Shown: in pieces, positions 30,474 through 38,456 of the stretch
Numbering within the stretch: position 1 is the stretch's first letter
How the letters are laid out: each line of letters opens with the position of its first letter
DNA from: Acidithiobacillus thiooxidans ATCC 19377
Lineage (GTDB): Bacteria > Pseudomonadota > Gammaproteobacteria > Acidithiobacillales > Acidithiobacillaceae
Reading direction: 5' to 3'
Length of the DNA: 64,000 bases
Assembly (NCBI RefSeq): GCF_009662475.1
Contig: NZ_CP045571.1
Coordinates: 742,501-806,500 of the forward strand
Notes under the pieces: generated by a model
Told to the model about the DNA's origin: nothing
The model's input: the letters and a program-made list of their open reading frames with translations, nothing else
The model's database searches: none
Translations under genes and position numbers: made by a program

Positions 30474-32050
30474 CACATACCCTCCCTGTTTCTCTTTTCA
30501 ATCGCGGTTTTAAGGTCCAGGTAGATTTGTCGGGCGCGGGGCGTCAAATTAGCTTCGTGCGGACGCATTGCAATAGGCGGCGATACTGCAGCGTGCTGGA
30601 GACGCATGTCCCGTAAACGCTGCTTTAGACGTGGATGCCGATTCAATATCTTTAACGCAAATATTTTTATTCGAGGGCGCGATTGCACTGCGGTCATGGC
30701 CGCGACCAGAGTGGAGCGCATCATCCGTCGCGGACGGCTACCCGGTTTCAAAGTCAACCAAGCAATGCTTCCCTGCACAAACCATCGCGCAGATTTGCCT
30801 GCAAGCCGCAATGGCTTGGTCAGTTTCCAAGAACGACTATGAATAACAGCTTGATACTGCGCCTCGGCATGGTTGGCGCGCTCGTTGGCCTGAGCGGCTT
30901 GGGCCTCGGCATGGTTGGCACGCTCAACAGCCTGTGCAGCCTGCTCGATCGCAATATTAACCTGCGCAAGTACAGAACGGCTTAGTGATTCAATTTCAGA
31001 GAATCGTGTTGCTAGCGACACATCGGCCTGAGCGGCTTGGGCCTCGGCATGGTTGGCACGCTCAACAGCCTGTGCAGCCTGCTCGATCGCAATATTAACC
31101 TGCGCAAGTACAGAACGGCTTAGTGATTCAATTTCAGAGAATCGTGTTGCTAGCGACACATCGGCCTGAGCGGCTTGGGCCTCGGCATGGTTGGCACGCT
31201 CAACAGCCTGTGCAGCCTGCTCGATCGCAATATTAACCTGCGCAAGTACAGAACGGCTTAGTGATTCAATTTCAGAGAATCGTGTTGCTAGCGACACATC
31301 ATAGCGGCTGGCCAAATTGTCAAGATTCAGGCCATATTCAAATTCAAATTCAGGGTTAAACAAATCTAGTTCAGATTGCCTTCCCGGTTTTTGGGCCACA
31401 ACCGAATAATCCGGGCTGACCCCAGCCAAGACATCCATCAAAACAACATCCGTTTTCTCTCTCAGCGATTCGGGTTCCTGCAGCCGTACAACTTTGGTGC
31501 GATAAAAACCCGTGTATTCCGGCAAAAAAGAAAGCAATGGTGCAGGTATGGGGCGCTGATGGGTAGGGTCAACATAGAAATTCGCGGTGCCTACCGAGAT
31601 GTTTTCCGGATTAGGCGTTTCAAGAATCAGCAGGCCAGCTGGTTTAAGCACCCGAAATGCCTCACGCACCAAATCCATCAGGCTTTCAAAGGGAATGTGT
31701 TCCACCACATGAAAAGCAGAAACCACCGTTTGGCTTGCATCCGGCAGCTCCCGCAATGCGGTGATCAGATCTTTATTTTCGGCGTGCAAACCTAATTCAT
31801 GACACGAGGCCAGCATGCCATCATCCACATCAACACCATAGGCTGTAAATCCACACTCTGTGACTAATTCTAGCCACTCACCACGACCGCAGCCCAAATC
31901 AATCACCGGGGAATTTGGGTATATTTCGAGCAAAGAAGTTAAGAATGGCATATATGCCTGTAAACGTTTTCTAATTATGGCGCGCGAACCGCGATGTCTA
32001 TCTTCAAATGCGCGGTAAAAAGATTTTTGGCTTACTTCATCGGAAAACAT
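30473..32050 (-). CDS. Methyltransferase with repeat-built coiled coil (WbdD-like terminator)
   Basis: The 525-residue protein starts with a SAM methyltransferase domain: VIDLGCGRGEWLEL (motif I) at about 49-62, FHVVEHIPFESL near 114 and VLKPAGLLILETPNP near 135. Residues 251-388 are three identical 46-residue helical repeats, each starting DVSLATRF. After them comes HSRSWKLTKPLR, a motif often seen near the membrane-associated end of polysaccharide proteins, then a basic C-terminal region. In WbdD, methylation caps the O-antigen and a coiled coil sets chain length. The kinase domain of WbdD is absent here. Its place between wzt and the polymerase supports a capping role; the exact group modified is unknown. 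Confidence 0.82.
30887..31300. repeat. Three identical 138-bp tandem repeats in the methyltransferase gene
   Basis: Copies lie at 30887-31024, 31025-31162 and 31163-31300 and I find no difference between them. The unit is a multiple of three, so each codes 46 residues in frame. A degenerate fragment of the unit (CCTCGGCATGGTTGGC) lies just before the first copy. Identity at synonymous sites shows very recent duplication or ongoing homogenisation. Confidence 0.95.
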
Positions 32051-32114
32051 ACTGGATCACACTTTTACAAGGTATGAATAATAATGGACGGTTTGAAGCG
32101 CTAAGTGCATCAAC

Positions 32115-32861
32115 TTATTCATCACGAACGAAAATCATTTTTTCTGTTTCTTTCTCCATAATCTGGCCCTGATCTACAGTTATTCCCCGGTCAAGCCGTA
32201 CGTAGTAATTACAAAACTTCTCAACTTGATCCTGGCTATGAGAAACAAGAATCAAAGACATCCCATTTTTCCGCATCTCGGCAATTTTATCCAGACACTT
32301 ATCCTGAAATGCCTGATCTCCCACAGCCAATATCTCATCAGCCAACAGTATGTCTGGTTGCAAGTTTACTGCAACCGCAAACCCCAAACGCATTTGCATG
32401 CCAGACGAGTAATTTTTTAGTGGTGTGTCAATAAAATGCTCTAATTCCGAAAATTCAATGATGTCTTTGACGCGTTTCCTAGTATCTTTATTCAGAAACC
32501 CATACAAACTGGCGTTCAGAAAAATATTTTCATAACCCGTCAATTCTGGATTAAAGCCTACCCCCAATTGAATCAATGGTGCCACCCGCCCATTGGCGAT
32601 GACGCGCCCTTTGTTTGGCTGCAATATCCCCGCGATAATTTGCAGTAGGGTGCTCTTGCCGGAACCATTATGGCCCAGCAAGCCCAATGCCTCCCCTTGT
32701 TCTACCGTGAAGCTGACATCATCCAGTGCCAGAAAATGCTCGCGTTTCTCACGCTTGTTTTTGTGAAATAGTCCGAGAAAACGGGTTTTCAGCCCCATTG
32801 CCCGATTATGACGCAGGATAAACTCCTTGCTGACGTGCTCAACAATAATGGCGGGTGGCAT
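32115..32861 (-). CDS. wzt: Polysaccharide ABC exporter ATPase (Wzt, short form)
   Basis: The 248-residue protein is the ATP-binding subunit of an O-antigen exporter. Walker A is GLLGHNGSGKSTLL at about 59-72, the signature YSSGMQMRLGFA at about 150, Walker B ILLADEILAVGD at about 170. The C-terminus ends just after the ATPase fold, so the carbohydrate-binding domain seen in long Wzt proteins (about 400 residues) is missing. Its start shares one base with the wzm stop, so the two are translationally coupled. Confidence 0.93.
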   Translation of the reverse strand: MPPAIIVEHVSKEFILRHNRAMGLKTRFLGLFHKNKREKREHFLALDDVSFTVEQGEALGLLGHNGSGKSTLLQIIAGILQPNKGRVIANGRVAPLIQLGVGFNPELTGYENIFLNASLYGFLNKDTRKRVKDIIEFSELEHFIDTPLKNYSSGMQMRLGFAVAVNLQPDILLADEILAVGDQAFQDKCLDKIAEMRKNGMSLILVSHSQDQVEKFCNYYVRLDRGITVDQGQIMEKETEKMIFVRDE

Positions 32862-33649
32862 CAGAGGTCTTCCACCAGATGGCGGGCTTTACGGCGGAAG
32901 AGCACCATACCCATACTCACCGTGCCGATGGCCCAAGCGCACGCGATGAGGACGTGATTCAGGGCGGGGAGGGTGCCTGAATAGAGCAGGGCGTGAAACA
33001 GGTCCATGAACTGGGTCAGTGGATTCAGGGAAATAATTTCGCGGGCTGTGGGTTTCATTACGTTGATGTCATAGCCAACGGGTGTTAACCAGAATAAAAA
33101 CATTACTGCAATATCCACCATGTGCTTCAGATCACGGAGTTCTACCTGTAACACCGAAAAAGTCAGCACAATTCCCCAGATGAAGGCTATATACAGACCC
33201 AGTGCCAGGGGATACAACAGCAAACCCCAGTGATAAACCCCGCCCAGAAAGGGGTAAAGCACCACCAGAATGAATATGGCGATGACCCACAAGGCCAGGG
33301 TAAACAGCAGGCTGGAGGTGGGCACCAAAATGCGCGGGAAGTAGATTTTCTGGATGAGGCCAGAGGCACTGGTCAGACTTTCACAGCTCTGGCTGACTGC
33401 CTGGGCAAACAGGTTGTAGTGCAGGACGCCGATGACCAGATACAAAATGTAGTTGGGCAGATTACTGCGAAAAATGTGGGTAAACACGAAGTCGTAAAGC
33501 AGAATCAATGCCAGCGGGTTGCCCAAAGACCAGAAGAAACCGAGTACGGCGCCCTGGTAGCGGACTTTCAGATCCTTGATGACCAGATTGCGTACCAGGT
33601 CGCGGTATTGCCAGTAGGGACGCAGGGTGGCGGTAATCGGGTTGGGCAC
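32861..33649 (-). CDS. wzm: Polysaccharide ABC exporter permease (Wzm)
   Basis: The 262-residue inner-membrane protein has the ABC-2 type layout of Wzm/KpsM: a short amphipathic N-terminus (YRDLVRNLVIKDLKVRYQGAVLG), six hydrophobic helices from about residue 35 to the end, and the conserved LNPLTQFMDLFHALLY segment before the last helices. It forms the channel through which the lipid-linked polymer leaves the cytoplasm. The start is GTG at 33649. It is the first gene of the minus-strand polysaccharide operon. Confidence 0.93.
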   Translation of the reverse strand: MPNPITATLRPYWQYRDLVRNLVIKDLKVRYQGAVLGFFWSLGNPLALILLYDFVFTHIFRSNLPNYILYLVIGVLHYNLFAQAVSQSCESLTSASGLIQKIYFPRILVPTSSLLFTLALWVIAIFILVVLYPFLGGVYHWGLLLYPLALGLYIAFIWGIVLTFSVLQVELRDLKHMVDIAVMFLFWLTPVGYDINVMKPTAREIISLNPLTQFMDLFHALLYSGTLPALNHVLIACAWAIGTVSMGMVLFRRKARHLVEDL

Positions 33650-33686
33650 GTTTTGCTTGTCTCAGGCTGCACTGGGTTGGAGCGAA

Positions 33687-33715
33687 ACCTTAGCGTTTAT
33701 GGTCGGGTAGGTCAA
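33687..33715 (-). promoter_or_regulatory. Weak candidate promoter of wzm operon
   Basis: On the minus strand TTGACC (33710-33715) and TAAGGT (33687-33692) are 17 bases apart and 38 bases before the wzm start. The first box overlaps the stop of the small antitoxin gene. The second box is a poor match, so transcription could instead come from the antitoxin promoter. Confidence 0.3.
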
Positions 33716-33873
33716 TCCACCCAGTTCTCGATAATCAGTCCCGCTCCGATGAGCCTGTTTCCCTCTCGAATCACAACCAATTTGGTCTGTTTCGGGAAGG
33801 CCATACTCACCGGGATACGGACGGCAGGTGAATTGCCAGCCATGAATTGGCGGGTATGAAAAACTTTGCGCAT
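33712..33873 (-). CDS. Small orphan AbrB-fold antitoxin-like protein
   Basis: A 53-residue frame starts at an ATG with a strong GGAGGT site 5-7 bases upstream. Its sequence (FMAGNSPAVRIPVSMAF, then TKLVVIREGNRLIG) matches the swapped-hairpin head of VagC/VapB/MazE antitoxins, like the NRSQAVRLPKSIAF head of the antitoxin gene near 18.9 kb. The usual toxin-binding tail is nearly absent and no PIN or MazF gene follows; wzm begins 62 bases downstream. It is either a decayed TA module or a stand-alone DNA-binding protein controlling the polysaccharide operon. Confidence 0.6.
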   Translation of the reverse strand: MRKVFHTRQFMAGNSPAVRIPVSMAFPKQTKLVVIREGNRLIGAGLIIENWVD

Positions 33874-34123
33874 GAGTACCTCCAGAGGTGCTAACGTGAC
33901 GTTATCACGCCCATGGAGCCGAGGTGCCAGCGCTCGCGTAAAAATTCATAACCTACAAATTCCGTCATATTTTCTTCACACATCTAGGATTTTTTTCAGA
34001 ATAGCATATCCTGCACAGATTTTATTCAATACCAGTGTGTGCCTTATGAGTTTAAAGACGCACAACAACTGATCAGCGACTTTTTTTACAGACGTTGATC
34101 GCTGTTTAACATAGGACGCACCG

Positions 34124-34396
34124 TTATACTCTCTGGTGTGTTTCCAGCCATTCCTTCAGCGCTGTGTCAATGCGGGTCTGCCAACCTGGACCGGAGGCCC
34201 GGAAACGAGCAACCACCTCTGGTGAGAGCCGCATGGTAACGCGCTCTTTAACGGGTGCCTTCTGCGGCCCTCGCGTGGACAACTTGGCCTGCAAAGAACT
34301 GGGCAGGGAGGTAAACGATTGGGCACGGGCAAAATCCTCCGTCGTCCATTCGGGATTGTCGTTCTCAGACTTCTGATGAAGGTCTGCTGCTTTCAT
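34124..34396 (-). CDS. brnA: BrnA-family antitoxin
   Basis: The 90-residue protein has the BrnA layout: a flexible N-terminal part that binds the toxin (NPEWTTEDFARAQSF at about 14-28), then a ribbon-helix-helix DNA-binding domain with VTMRLSPEVVARFRASGPGWQTRI at its core (about 53-76). BrnA neutralises BrnT and represses its own operon. It overlaps the end of the toxin gene by 32 bases, an arrangement usual for brnTA, where the toxin gene comes first. Confidence 0.92.
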   Translation of the reverse strand: MKAADLHQKSENDNPEWTTEDFARAQSFTSLPSSLQAKLSTRGPQKAPVKERVTMRLSPEVVARFRASGPGWQTRIDTALKEWLETHQRV

Positions 34397-34649
34397 AACG
34401 CTTGATCTCCCTGCGATTTGCTTTCCGAAAACTGATCACCCGAATACCAGTAGCCTGCTCCACAAAAACCAGCGCATGTAATCGTCCGTTCAAGGTTCCC
34501 ATAGCCCGGATCCTGGTCTCGCCATACTCACGACGGTCATCCACGCGATAGAGCGCGGTGTGGAAGTCAAAATCTATTGCCCGATCAAAACTGAGGCCGC
34601 GCTCTTGAACGTTGCGGGCATTTTTAGCCGGATCATAGGTGATTTCCAT
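34365..34649 (-). CDS. brnT: BrnT ribonuclease toxin
   Basis: BrnT is a RelE-like mRNA endonuclease. The 94-residue protein has the family opening MEITYDPAKNARNVQERGLSF, the central RxxYGETRIRAMG core, and the C-terminal VISFRKANRREIKRYE with its catalytic-site basic residues. I chose the ATG at 34649 because it fits the family; a longer frame from 34685 adds 12 residues and would place the start upstream of the candidate promoter. The gene appears intact. Confidence 0.93.
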   Translation of the reverse strand: MEITYDPAKNARNVQERGLSFDRAIDFDFHTALYRVDDRREYGETRIRAMGTLNGRLHALVFVEQATGIRVISFRKANRREIKRYESSRPSSEV

Positions 34650-34656
34650 TGCCTTT

Positions 34657-34670
34657 ATTGTACGCACAAT
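34657..34670 (-). promoter_or_regulatory. Candidate brnTA promoter/operator
   Basis: The inverted repeat ATTGT-GCGT-ACAAT overlaps a possible -10 box TACAAT (34657-34662 on the minus strand), 7 bases before the brnT start. A GTGACC sequence 18 bases further upstream could serve as -35. An operator lying over the -10 box fits repression by the BrnA-BrnT complex. Confidence 0.45.
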
Positions 34671-35283
34671 CTGCGCATGGGTCACGCCCCTGTCACAACT
34701 GGACTATACTACGTGTAGCGGATGAATTTTTTAGCGACATCACAACAACGAAACCTGCGACCATCTGAGCATTTCGCTCCCTGGATAATTTCCAGCGTAC
34801 GAATGTGAACTGCTGATAAACGTCGTGATGTGTAACAAGCCAAATGGACTGACAGGCTTGAACCAAAAAGGTATGGGGGTCGGAGATGAGGTTTTGTCTA
34901 TACCCATCCGACGACAATGTGCCCCCCGGCGAAAAGGCAGGACCTAACCCGTCCAGATGTCACTTACGCGGAACAGGGTAAGCCCGTATCCCCGCCCTGA
35001 ATATTAGGCGAGCCGACCATAAGGAAGGTCCATGAGGATGCGGGTATAGGAACGGGGAAAAAGCAAACGCCGTTTTGTAATGTCCCAGAAGGTACGTGCC
35101 TCTGATCGACGGACGCACGCGTACCGCACTCCAGAAATGCTGTTGGGGTGAAAGGCTCCTCGATCGGCATCGCCTCAATGCGCTGGCTTGCAGCAATGTG
35201 GAAGCCAAAGAATACTTTGCCAAACCGAAGGGCGTCAGGACACTTTAACAAAGATGGTGCTATTCCTAACTTATGGAATTTTT
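34671..35283. other. Gene-free interval with structured, repeat-like segment
   Basis: About 600 bases between brnT and tRNA-Glu hold no frame that looks coding. The part from about 34925 to 35255 differs from ordinary spacer DNA: it has several potential RNA helices, such as GGTAC-x-GTGC (35091-35099) against GCACGCGTACC (35115-35125), and CCCGTATCCCCGC (34983-34995) against GCGGGTATAGG further on. Its texture, with purine-rich internal loops such as GGAACGGGGAAAAAGC, resembles domain I of bacterial group II introns, but no domain V and no reverse transcriptase is seen. A decayed intron or other RNA-based element is possible; it is unassigned. Confidence 0.35.
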
Positions 35284-35359
35284 TGGCGTCCCCAGGGGGG
35301 TTCGAACCCCCGTTACCGCCGTGAAAGGGCGGTGTCCTAGGCCGCTAGACGATGGGGAC
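35284..35359 (-). tRNA. tRNA-Glu (anticodon TTC)
   Basis: The minus strand reads GTCCCCATCGTCTAGCGGCC at the 5' end and GGGGACG-CCA at the 3' end, with the anticodon arm CCGCCCTTTCACGGCGG (anticodon TTC) and T arm GGGGGTTCGAACCCCC. The acceptor stem is fully paired and CCA is encoded. All features of a bacterial glutamate tRNA are present. Confidence 0.98.
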
Positions 35360-35374
35360 CTGGACAGCGGGGCA

Positions 35375-35403
35375 ATCGTACACAGAAGCGCGCTTCAGGG
35401 CAA
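35375..35403 (-). promoter_or_regulatory. Promoter of tRNA-Glu
   Basis: On the minus strand TTGCCC (35398-35403) and TACGAT (35375-35380) are separated by 17 bases, and the tRNA begins 15 bases downstream of the -10 box. The GC-rich stretch just after the -10 (GCCCCGC) resembles the discriminator of stringently controlled tRNA promoters. Confidence 0.65.
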
Positions 35404-35500
35404 GTGTCTTTTCAGGCTTTCACTCCATAGCCCCGCAGGGGGGTCTTCGGTTAGACTGGGCGGAGTGTACTTTTTAGCCACCTGTAGGAAGAAGGATCTT

Positions 35501-35950
35501 ATGGAAGAAGCAGAAGCAGTATTCATGATTGAACGGGTATATGTGAAGGACAGTTCTTTCGAGTCGCCCAACGCCCCTTTGAGTTTTGTGCAGACCGAGG
35601 CGCCCACCGTGGATGTGGGTCTGAATACGGCCAGCAATCAGGTAGAAGGCATGGATGGCTTGACGGAAGTGATTCTGACGGTGACGGTCAAGGCCAAGGC
35701 GGGTGAGAGCACCTACTTTGCGGTGGAAGTGCAGCAGGCGGGGCTGTTCCGGATTCAGAATATTCCCGAAGAACATATGCCGGCGCTGATCGCTGTGCAT
35801 TGTCCGACCATTCTGTTCCCTTATGCCCGCGAAGTGGTGGCGGATATGGTGGGACGCGGCGGCTTCCAGCCCTTGCATCTGCATCCCGTCAATTTTGAGG
35901 CGCTATATCAGCAGGCGCAGCAAGAACAAGTGGGTCACACGACGCAATAA
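35501..35950 (+). CDS. secB: Protein-export chaperone SecB
   Basis: SecB keeps pre-proteins unfolded and hands them to SecA. The 149-residue protein matches the family in length and sequence: VYVKDSSFESPNAPLSF at about 13-29, VILTVTVKAKAG, the IPEEHMPALIAVHCPTILFPYARE stretch, and GGFQPLHLHPVNFEALY near the C-terminus. I chose the ATG at 35501, preceded by GGAAGAAGG; a longer frame starting upstream runs through the tRNA and is rejected. It is followed 3 bases later by gpsA, the classic secB-gpsA pair. Confidence 0.97.
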   Translation: MEEAEAVFMIERVYVKDSSFESPNAPLSFVQTEAPTVDVGLNTASNQVEGMDGLTEVILTVTVKAKAGESTYFAVEVQQAGLFRIQNIPEEHMPALIAVHCPTILFPYAREVVADMVGRGGFQPLHLHPVNFEALYQQAQQEQVGHTTQ

Positions 35951-35953
35951 GCC

Positions 35954-36994
35954 ATGCGCTGGGCTGTTCTTGGAGCCGGGCACTGGGGAACCGCGTTGGC
36001 GGTGCATTTGTGCCGCCAGGGCCATATGGTGCGGCTCTGGGGGCGCCACCCGGAAACTCTGCCGGGTTTTATGGATTCCACCTGTTTATCTCCGATTTTT
36101 CCAGAAATCCGCTTTCCGTCCGGTCTTGGCGTAGGCTCTGATCTGGCGGCGACGCTGGAAGGGGCTGAGGGTGTGCTGCTGGCAGTGCCCAGCCATGCCT
36201 TGCGGACGGTTCTGGCGACTATTCCCCAGGCTTTATTACCCCCGAATCTGCTGCTGGTGCTGGCTTCCAAAGGACTGGAGCTGCCGGGCGCCTTGCGTTT
36301 GGATCAGGTGCTGGATGAAAGCTGTCCGACATTGCCTAAAGTGGTACTTTCCGGGCCGAGTTTTGCCCATGATCTGATTCTGGGTAAGCCTCTGGCCATG
36401 ACCGCCGCTGCTGCAAATATGGATGATGCGCGGCGGGTTGTGGAAGTGTTTGCCAGTGACCAGATGCGCGTGTATCGCAGTGATGATGTGGCGGGTGTGT
36501 GTCTGGGGGGGGCAATCAAAAATGTGCTGGCCATTGCGGCAGGCATTTCCGATGGGCTGGGCAATGGTGATAGTGCCCGCGCTGCGCTCATTACCCGTGG
36601 CATTGCCGAATTGCACCGTTTGGGGACGGCATTGGGGGGGCGCACGGAAACCTTTATGGGATTGACCGGCGCGGGGGATCTGATTTTGACGGCCAGCAGT
36701 GATTTGTCCCGCAATCGCCGGGTGGGTATGGGCCTGGGGCGGGGTTTGTCGTTGGAGGCAGTATTGCGTGATCTGGGCCAGGAGGCGGAAGGCGTGCGCA
36801 GTGCCCAGGCTTTGTTTTTGCTGGCCCAGCGACTGGGGGTGGATATGCCCATTACCGAGCAGGTCTATCGGGTGCTCTATGCCGGTGCGGACCCGCGCGA
36901 GGCCAGTGAACAACTGATGCGCCGCGCTGCACGTGCCGAGCATCCTGCTGATCTGGAGTCCATAACCGCTTCCCCGGTTAAGGGGAGTCGCTAG
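35954..36994 (+). CDS. gpsA: Glycerol-3-phosphate dehydrogenase [NAD(P)+]
   Basis: GpsA reduces dihydroxyacetone phosphate to sn-glycerol 3-phosphate, the backbone of phospholipids. The 346-residue cytosolic protein has the NAD motif GAGHWGTALAVHL at about 6-18, LAVPSHALR, and the catalytic region GGAIKNVLAIAAG with the lysine at about 193, then TFMGLTGAGDLILTA. Length is normal for the family. It is coupled to secB upstream and lies 4 bases before the sensor kinase gene, so the regulatory pair may share its transcript. Confidence 0.97.
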   Translation: MRWAVLGAGHWGTALAVHLCRQGHMVRLWGRHPETLPGFMDSTCLSPIFPEIRFPSGLGVGSDLAATLEGAEGVLLAVPSHALRTVLATIPQALLPPNLLLVLASKGLELPGALRLDQVLDESCPTLPKVVLSGPSFAHDLILGKPLAMTAAAANMDDARRVVEVFASDQMRVYRSDDVAGVCLGGAIKNVLAIAAGISDGLGNGDSARAALITRGIAELHRLGTALGGRTETFMGLTGAGDLILTASSDLSRNRRVGMGLGRGLSLEAVLRDLGQEAEGVRSAQALFLLAQRLGVDMPITEQVYRVLYAGADPREASEQLMRRAARAEHPADLESITASPVKGSR

Positions 36995-36998
36995 GTCC

Positions 36999-38450
36999 AT
37001 GGCGATTTTGCGTTTGCCCGGTGGCGGGTCAGACAGCCGCAAGCGCATCCCTTTTGCGCCTTTCCGGACCATTGGTTTTTTGCTGGTGCAGTTTGTGGTG
37101 CTGGCTTTGCTGCTGCTCGGCGTGCTGCTGGTTCACACTAACCAGGATTTGCATACGCTGGATGCTTATACGGCCTACATGGCGAGTTTGGCGCAGACTT
37201 CCCAGGAAACTCTGCGTACCTGGCAAAGTGAGGGTCCTGCGGCGGCGCTGCCCGTGCTGCAGCGCAATCTGGCCCAGATTGCAGCGGCGCATCCGGAGCA
37301 GGTCAAAACCAATGCGCACTGGGGGCGTTTGCAGGCGTTGATGGCCAAACAGGACCCGGCCCTCTTGCCTCAGGCTTTATTGCAGCTTTCGGATGTCAGC
37401 ATGGAAGAGCATCTGCGTGGTCGCAGGCTGGTATTGGCGGCGGGGCATGATGCCCGCTATACCCTGATTGGAACCGCCGTAGCATTGTTTGCGTTCATGA
37501 TTTTTGTGCTGGTGACGTTGGCGTTTTTCCGTCTGCGGATTTTAGGCCCATTGCGGCGTTTGCAGGGGGCCATGCGCTCCCTGGAAATCGGGGCTTTTCG
37601 GCGGGTGACGGAAGCCCATGCGGATCCTGGCATTAGTCCTTTGCTGCAGTATTACAATCACATGATTGGGCGTTTGGAAGATCTGGAAAAAACCCGGCGC
37701 CAGTATTTGCAGGATTTGCAGCGGGAAGTCAATGAAGCGGCCCATACGCTGGTGGCGCAACAGGCGGCGGTGGCCCGCTCGGAGCGCCTGGCGGCGGTGG
37801 GAGAGGCCGCTGCCGCCTTTGCCCATGAATTGCGTAATCCGCTGGCGGGCTTGCAGGTGGGCTGTGCAAATATCCGTCGGGAAATCCGTGATCCGGAGCT
37901 GGCTGAAAGACTCGGGTTGATGGAAGAGGAGCTGCGTCGGGTCAGTCGTTTGCTCGATCAGCAATTGCGCGGTGCGCGTCAGGTTCATGAAAAAGGCCGC
38001 CGGGTGGCGCCCCGCGAAACGGTGGAAACTTTGCTGAATTTGTTGCGTTATCAGATGCCTGCCCAAGTGGTGCTGGAGCTTTTGCCGGGAGATTGCCGCG
38101 ATTGTCTGTTACCGTTGGATCAGTTTCGTCAGGCATTGCTCAATCTCATTTTAAACAGCATGCAGGCGCTGGCCAGCGAGGGTGGAACCATCAGCGTCGC
38201 CATTGCCCAGGTGGATAAACAGTTGCAAGTGACCGTGTCTGATAATGGTCCGGGTTTTCCCGATACCTTGTTGCGCGAGGGCATTCGTCCCTTTGCCAGC
38301 AGCAAGGAACAGGGTACAGGGCTGGGTTTATCCATGGTGCGACGTTTTGTGCGCAGTCTGGGGGGAGAGGTGCAATTGCGTAATCGGGATCCGCATGGGG
38401 CAGAAGTAGGCTTGTTGTTACCTTGTCCTGACATTGCTGGTAAGGAGTAA
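36999..38450 (+). CDS. Membrane sensor histidine kinase, NtrB-like kinase core
   Basis: The 483-residue protein has two membrane helices (about 24-45 and 154-178) enclosing a periplasmic domain of about 105 residues with no recognisable fold, a HAMP-like linker (ILGPLRRLQGAM), and a kinase core. The H-box AFAHELRNPLAG has the phospho-accepting histidine at 276; the N box (LILNSMQAL), G1 (VSDNGPGFP) and G2 (GTGLGLSMV) boxes follow. The HELRNPLAG form is typical of kinases that partner sigma54-dependent regulators. The response regulator gene follows 6 bases downstream. The signal is unknown. Confidence 0.92.
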   Translation: MAILRLPGGGSDSRKRIPFAPFRTIGFLLVQFVVLALLLLGVLLVHTNQDLHTLDAYTAYMASLAQTSQETLRTWQSEGPAAALPVLQRNLAQIAAAHPEQVKTNAHWGRLQALMAKQDPALLPQALLQLSDVSMEEHLRGRRLVLAAGHDARYTLIGTAVALFAFMIFVLVTLAFFRLRILGPLRRLQGAMRSLEIGAFRRVTEAHADPGISPLLQYYNHMIGRLEDLEKTRRQYLQDLQREVNEAAHTLVAQQAAVARSERLAAVGEAAAAFAHELRNPLAGLQVGCANIRREIRDPELAERLGLMEEELRRVSRLLDQQLRGARQVHEKGRRVAPRETVETLLNLLRYQMPAQVVLELLPGDCRDCLLPLDQFRQALLNLILNSMQALASEGGTISVAIAQVDKQLQVTVSDNGPGFPDTLLREGIRPFASSKEQGTGLGLSMVRRFVRSLGGEVQLRNRDPHGAEVGLLLPCPDIAGKE

Positions 38451-38456
38451 CCCAAC

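Noticed and set aside
30887-31300. Three spaced identical repeats could suggest a CRISPR array
   Set aside because: The units are 138 bp, directly adjacent without spacers, and lie in frame inside a protein-coding gene.
35281-35403. tRNA-Glu as an attachment site for the accessory region
   Set aside because: I looked for a repeat of the tRNA 3' end near the left border of the cluster (18.6-20.1 kb) and elsewhere and did not see one; no integrase gene is present.
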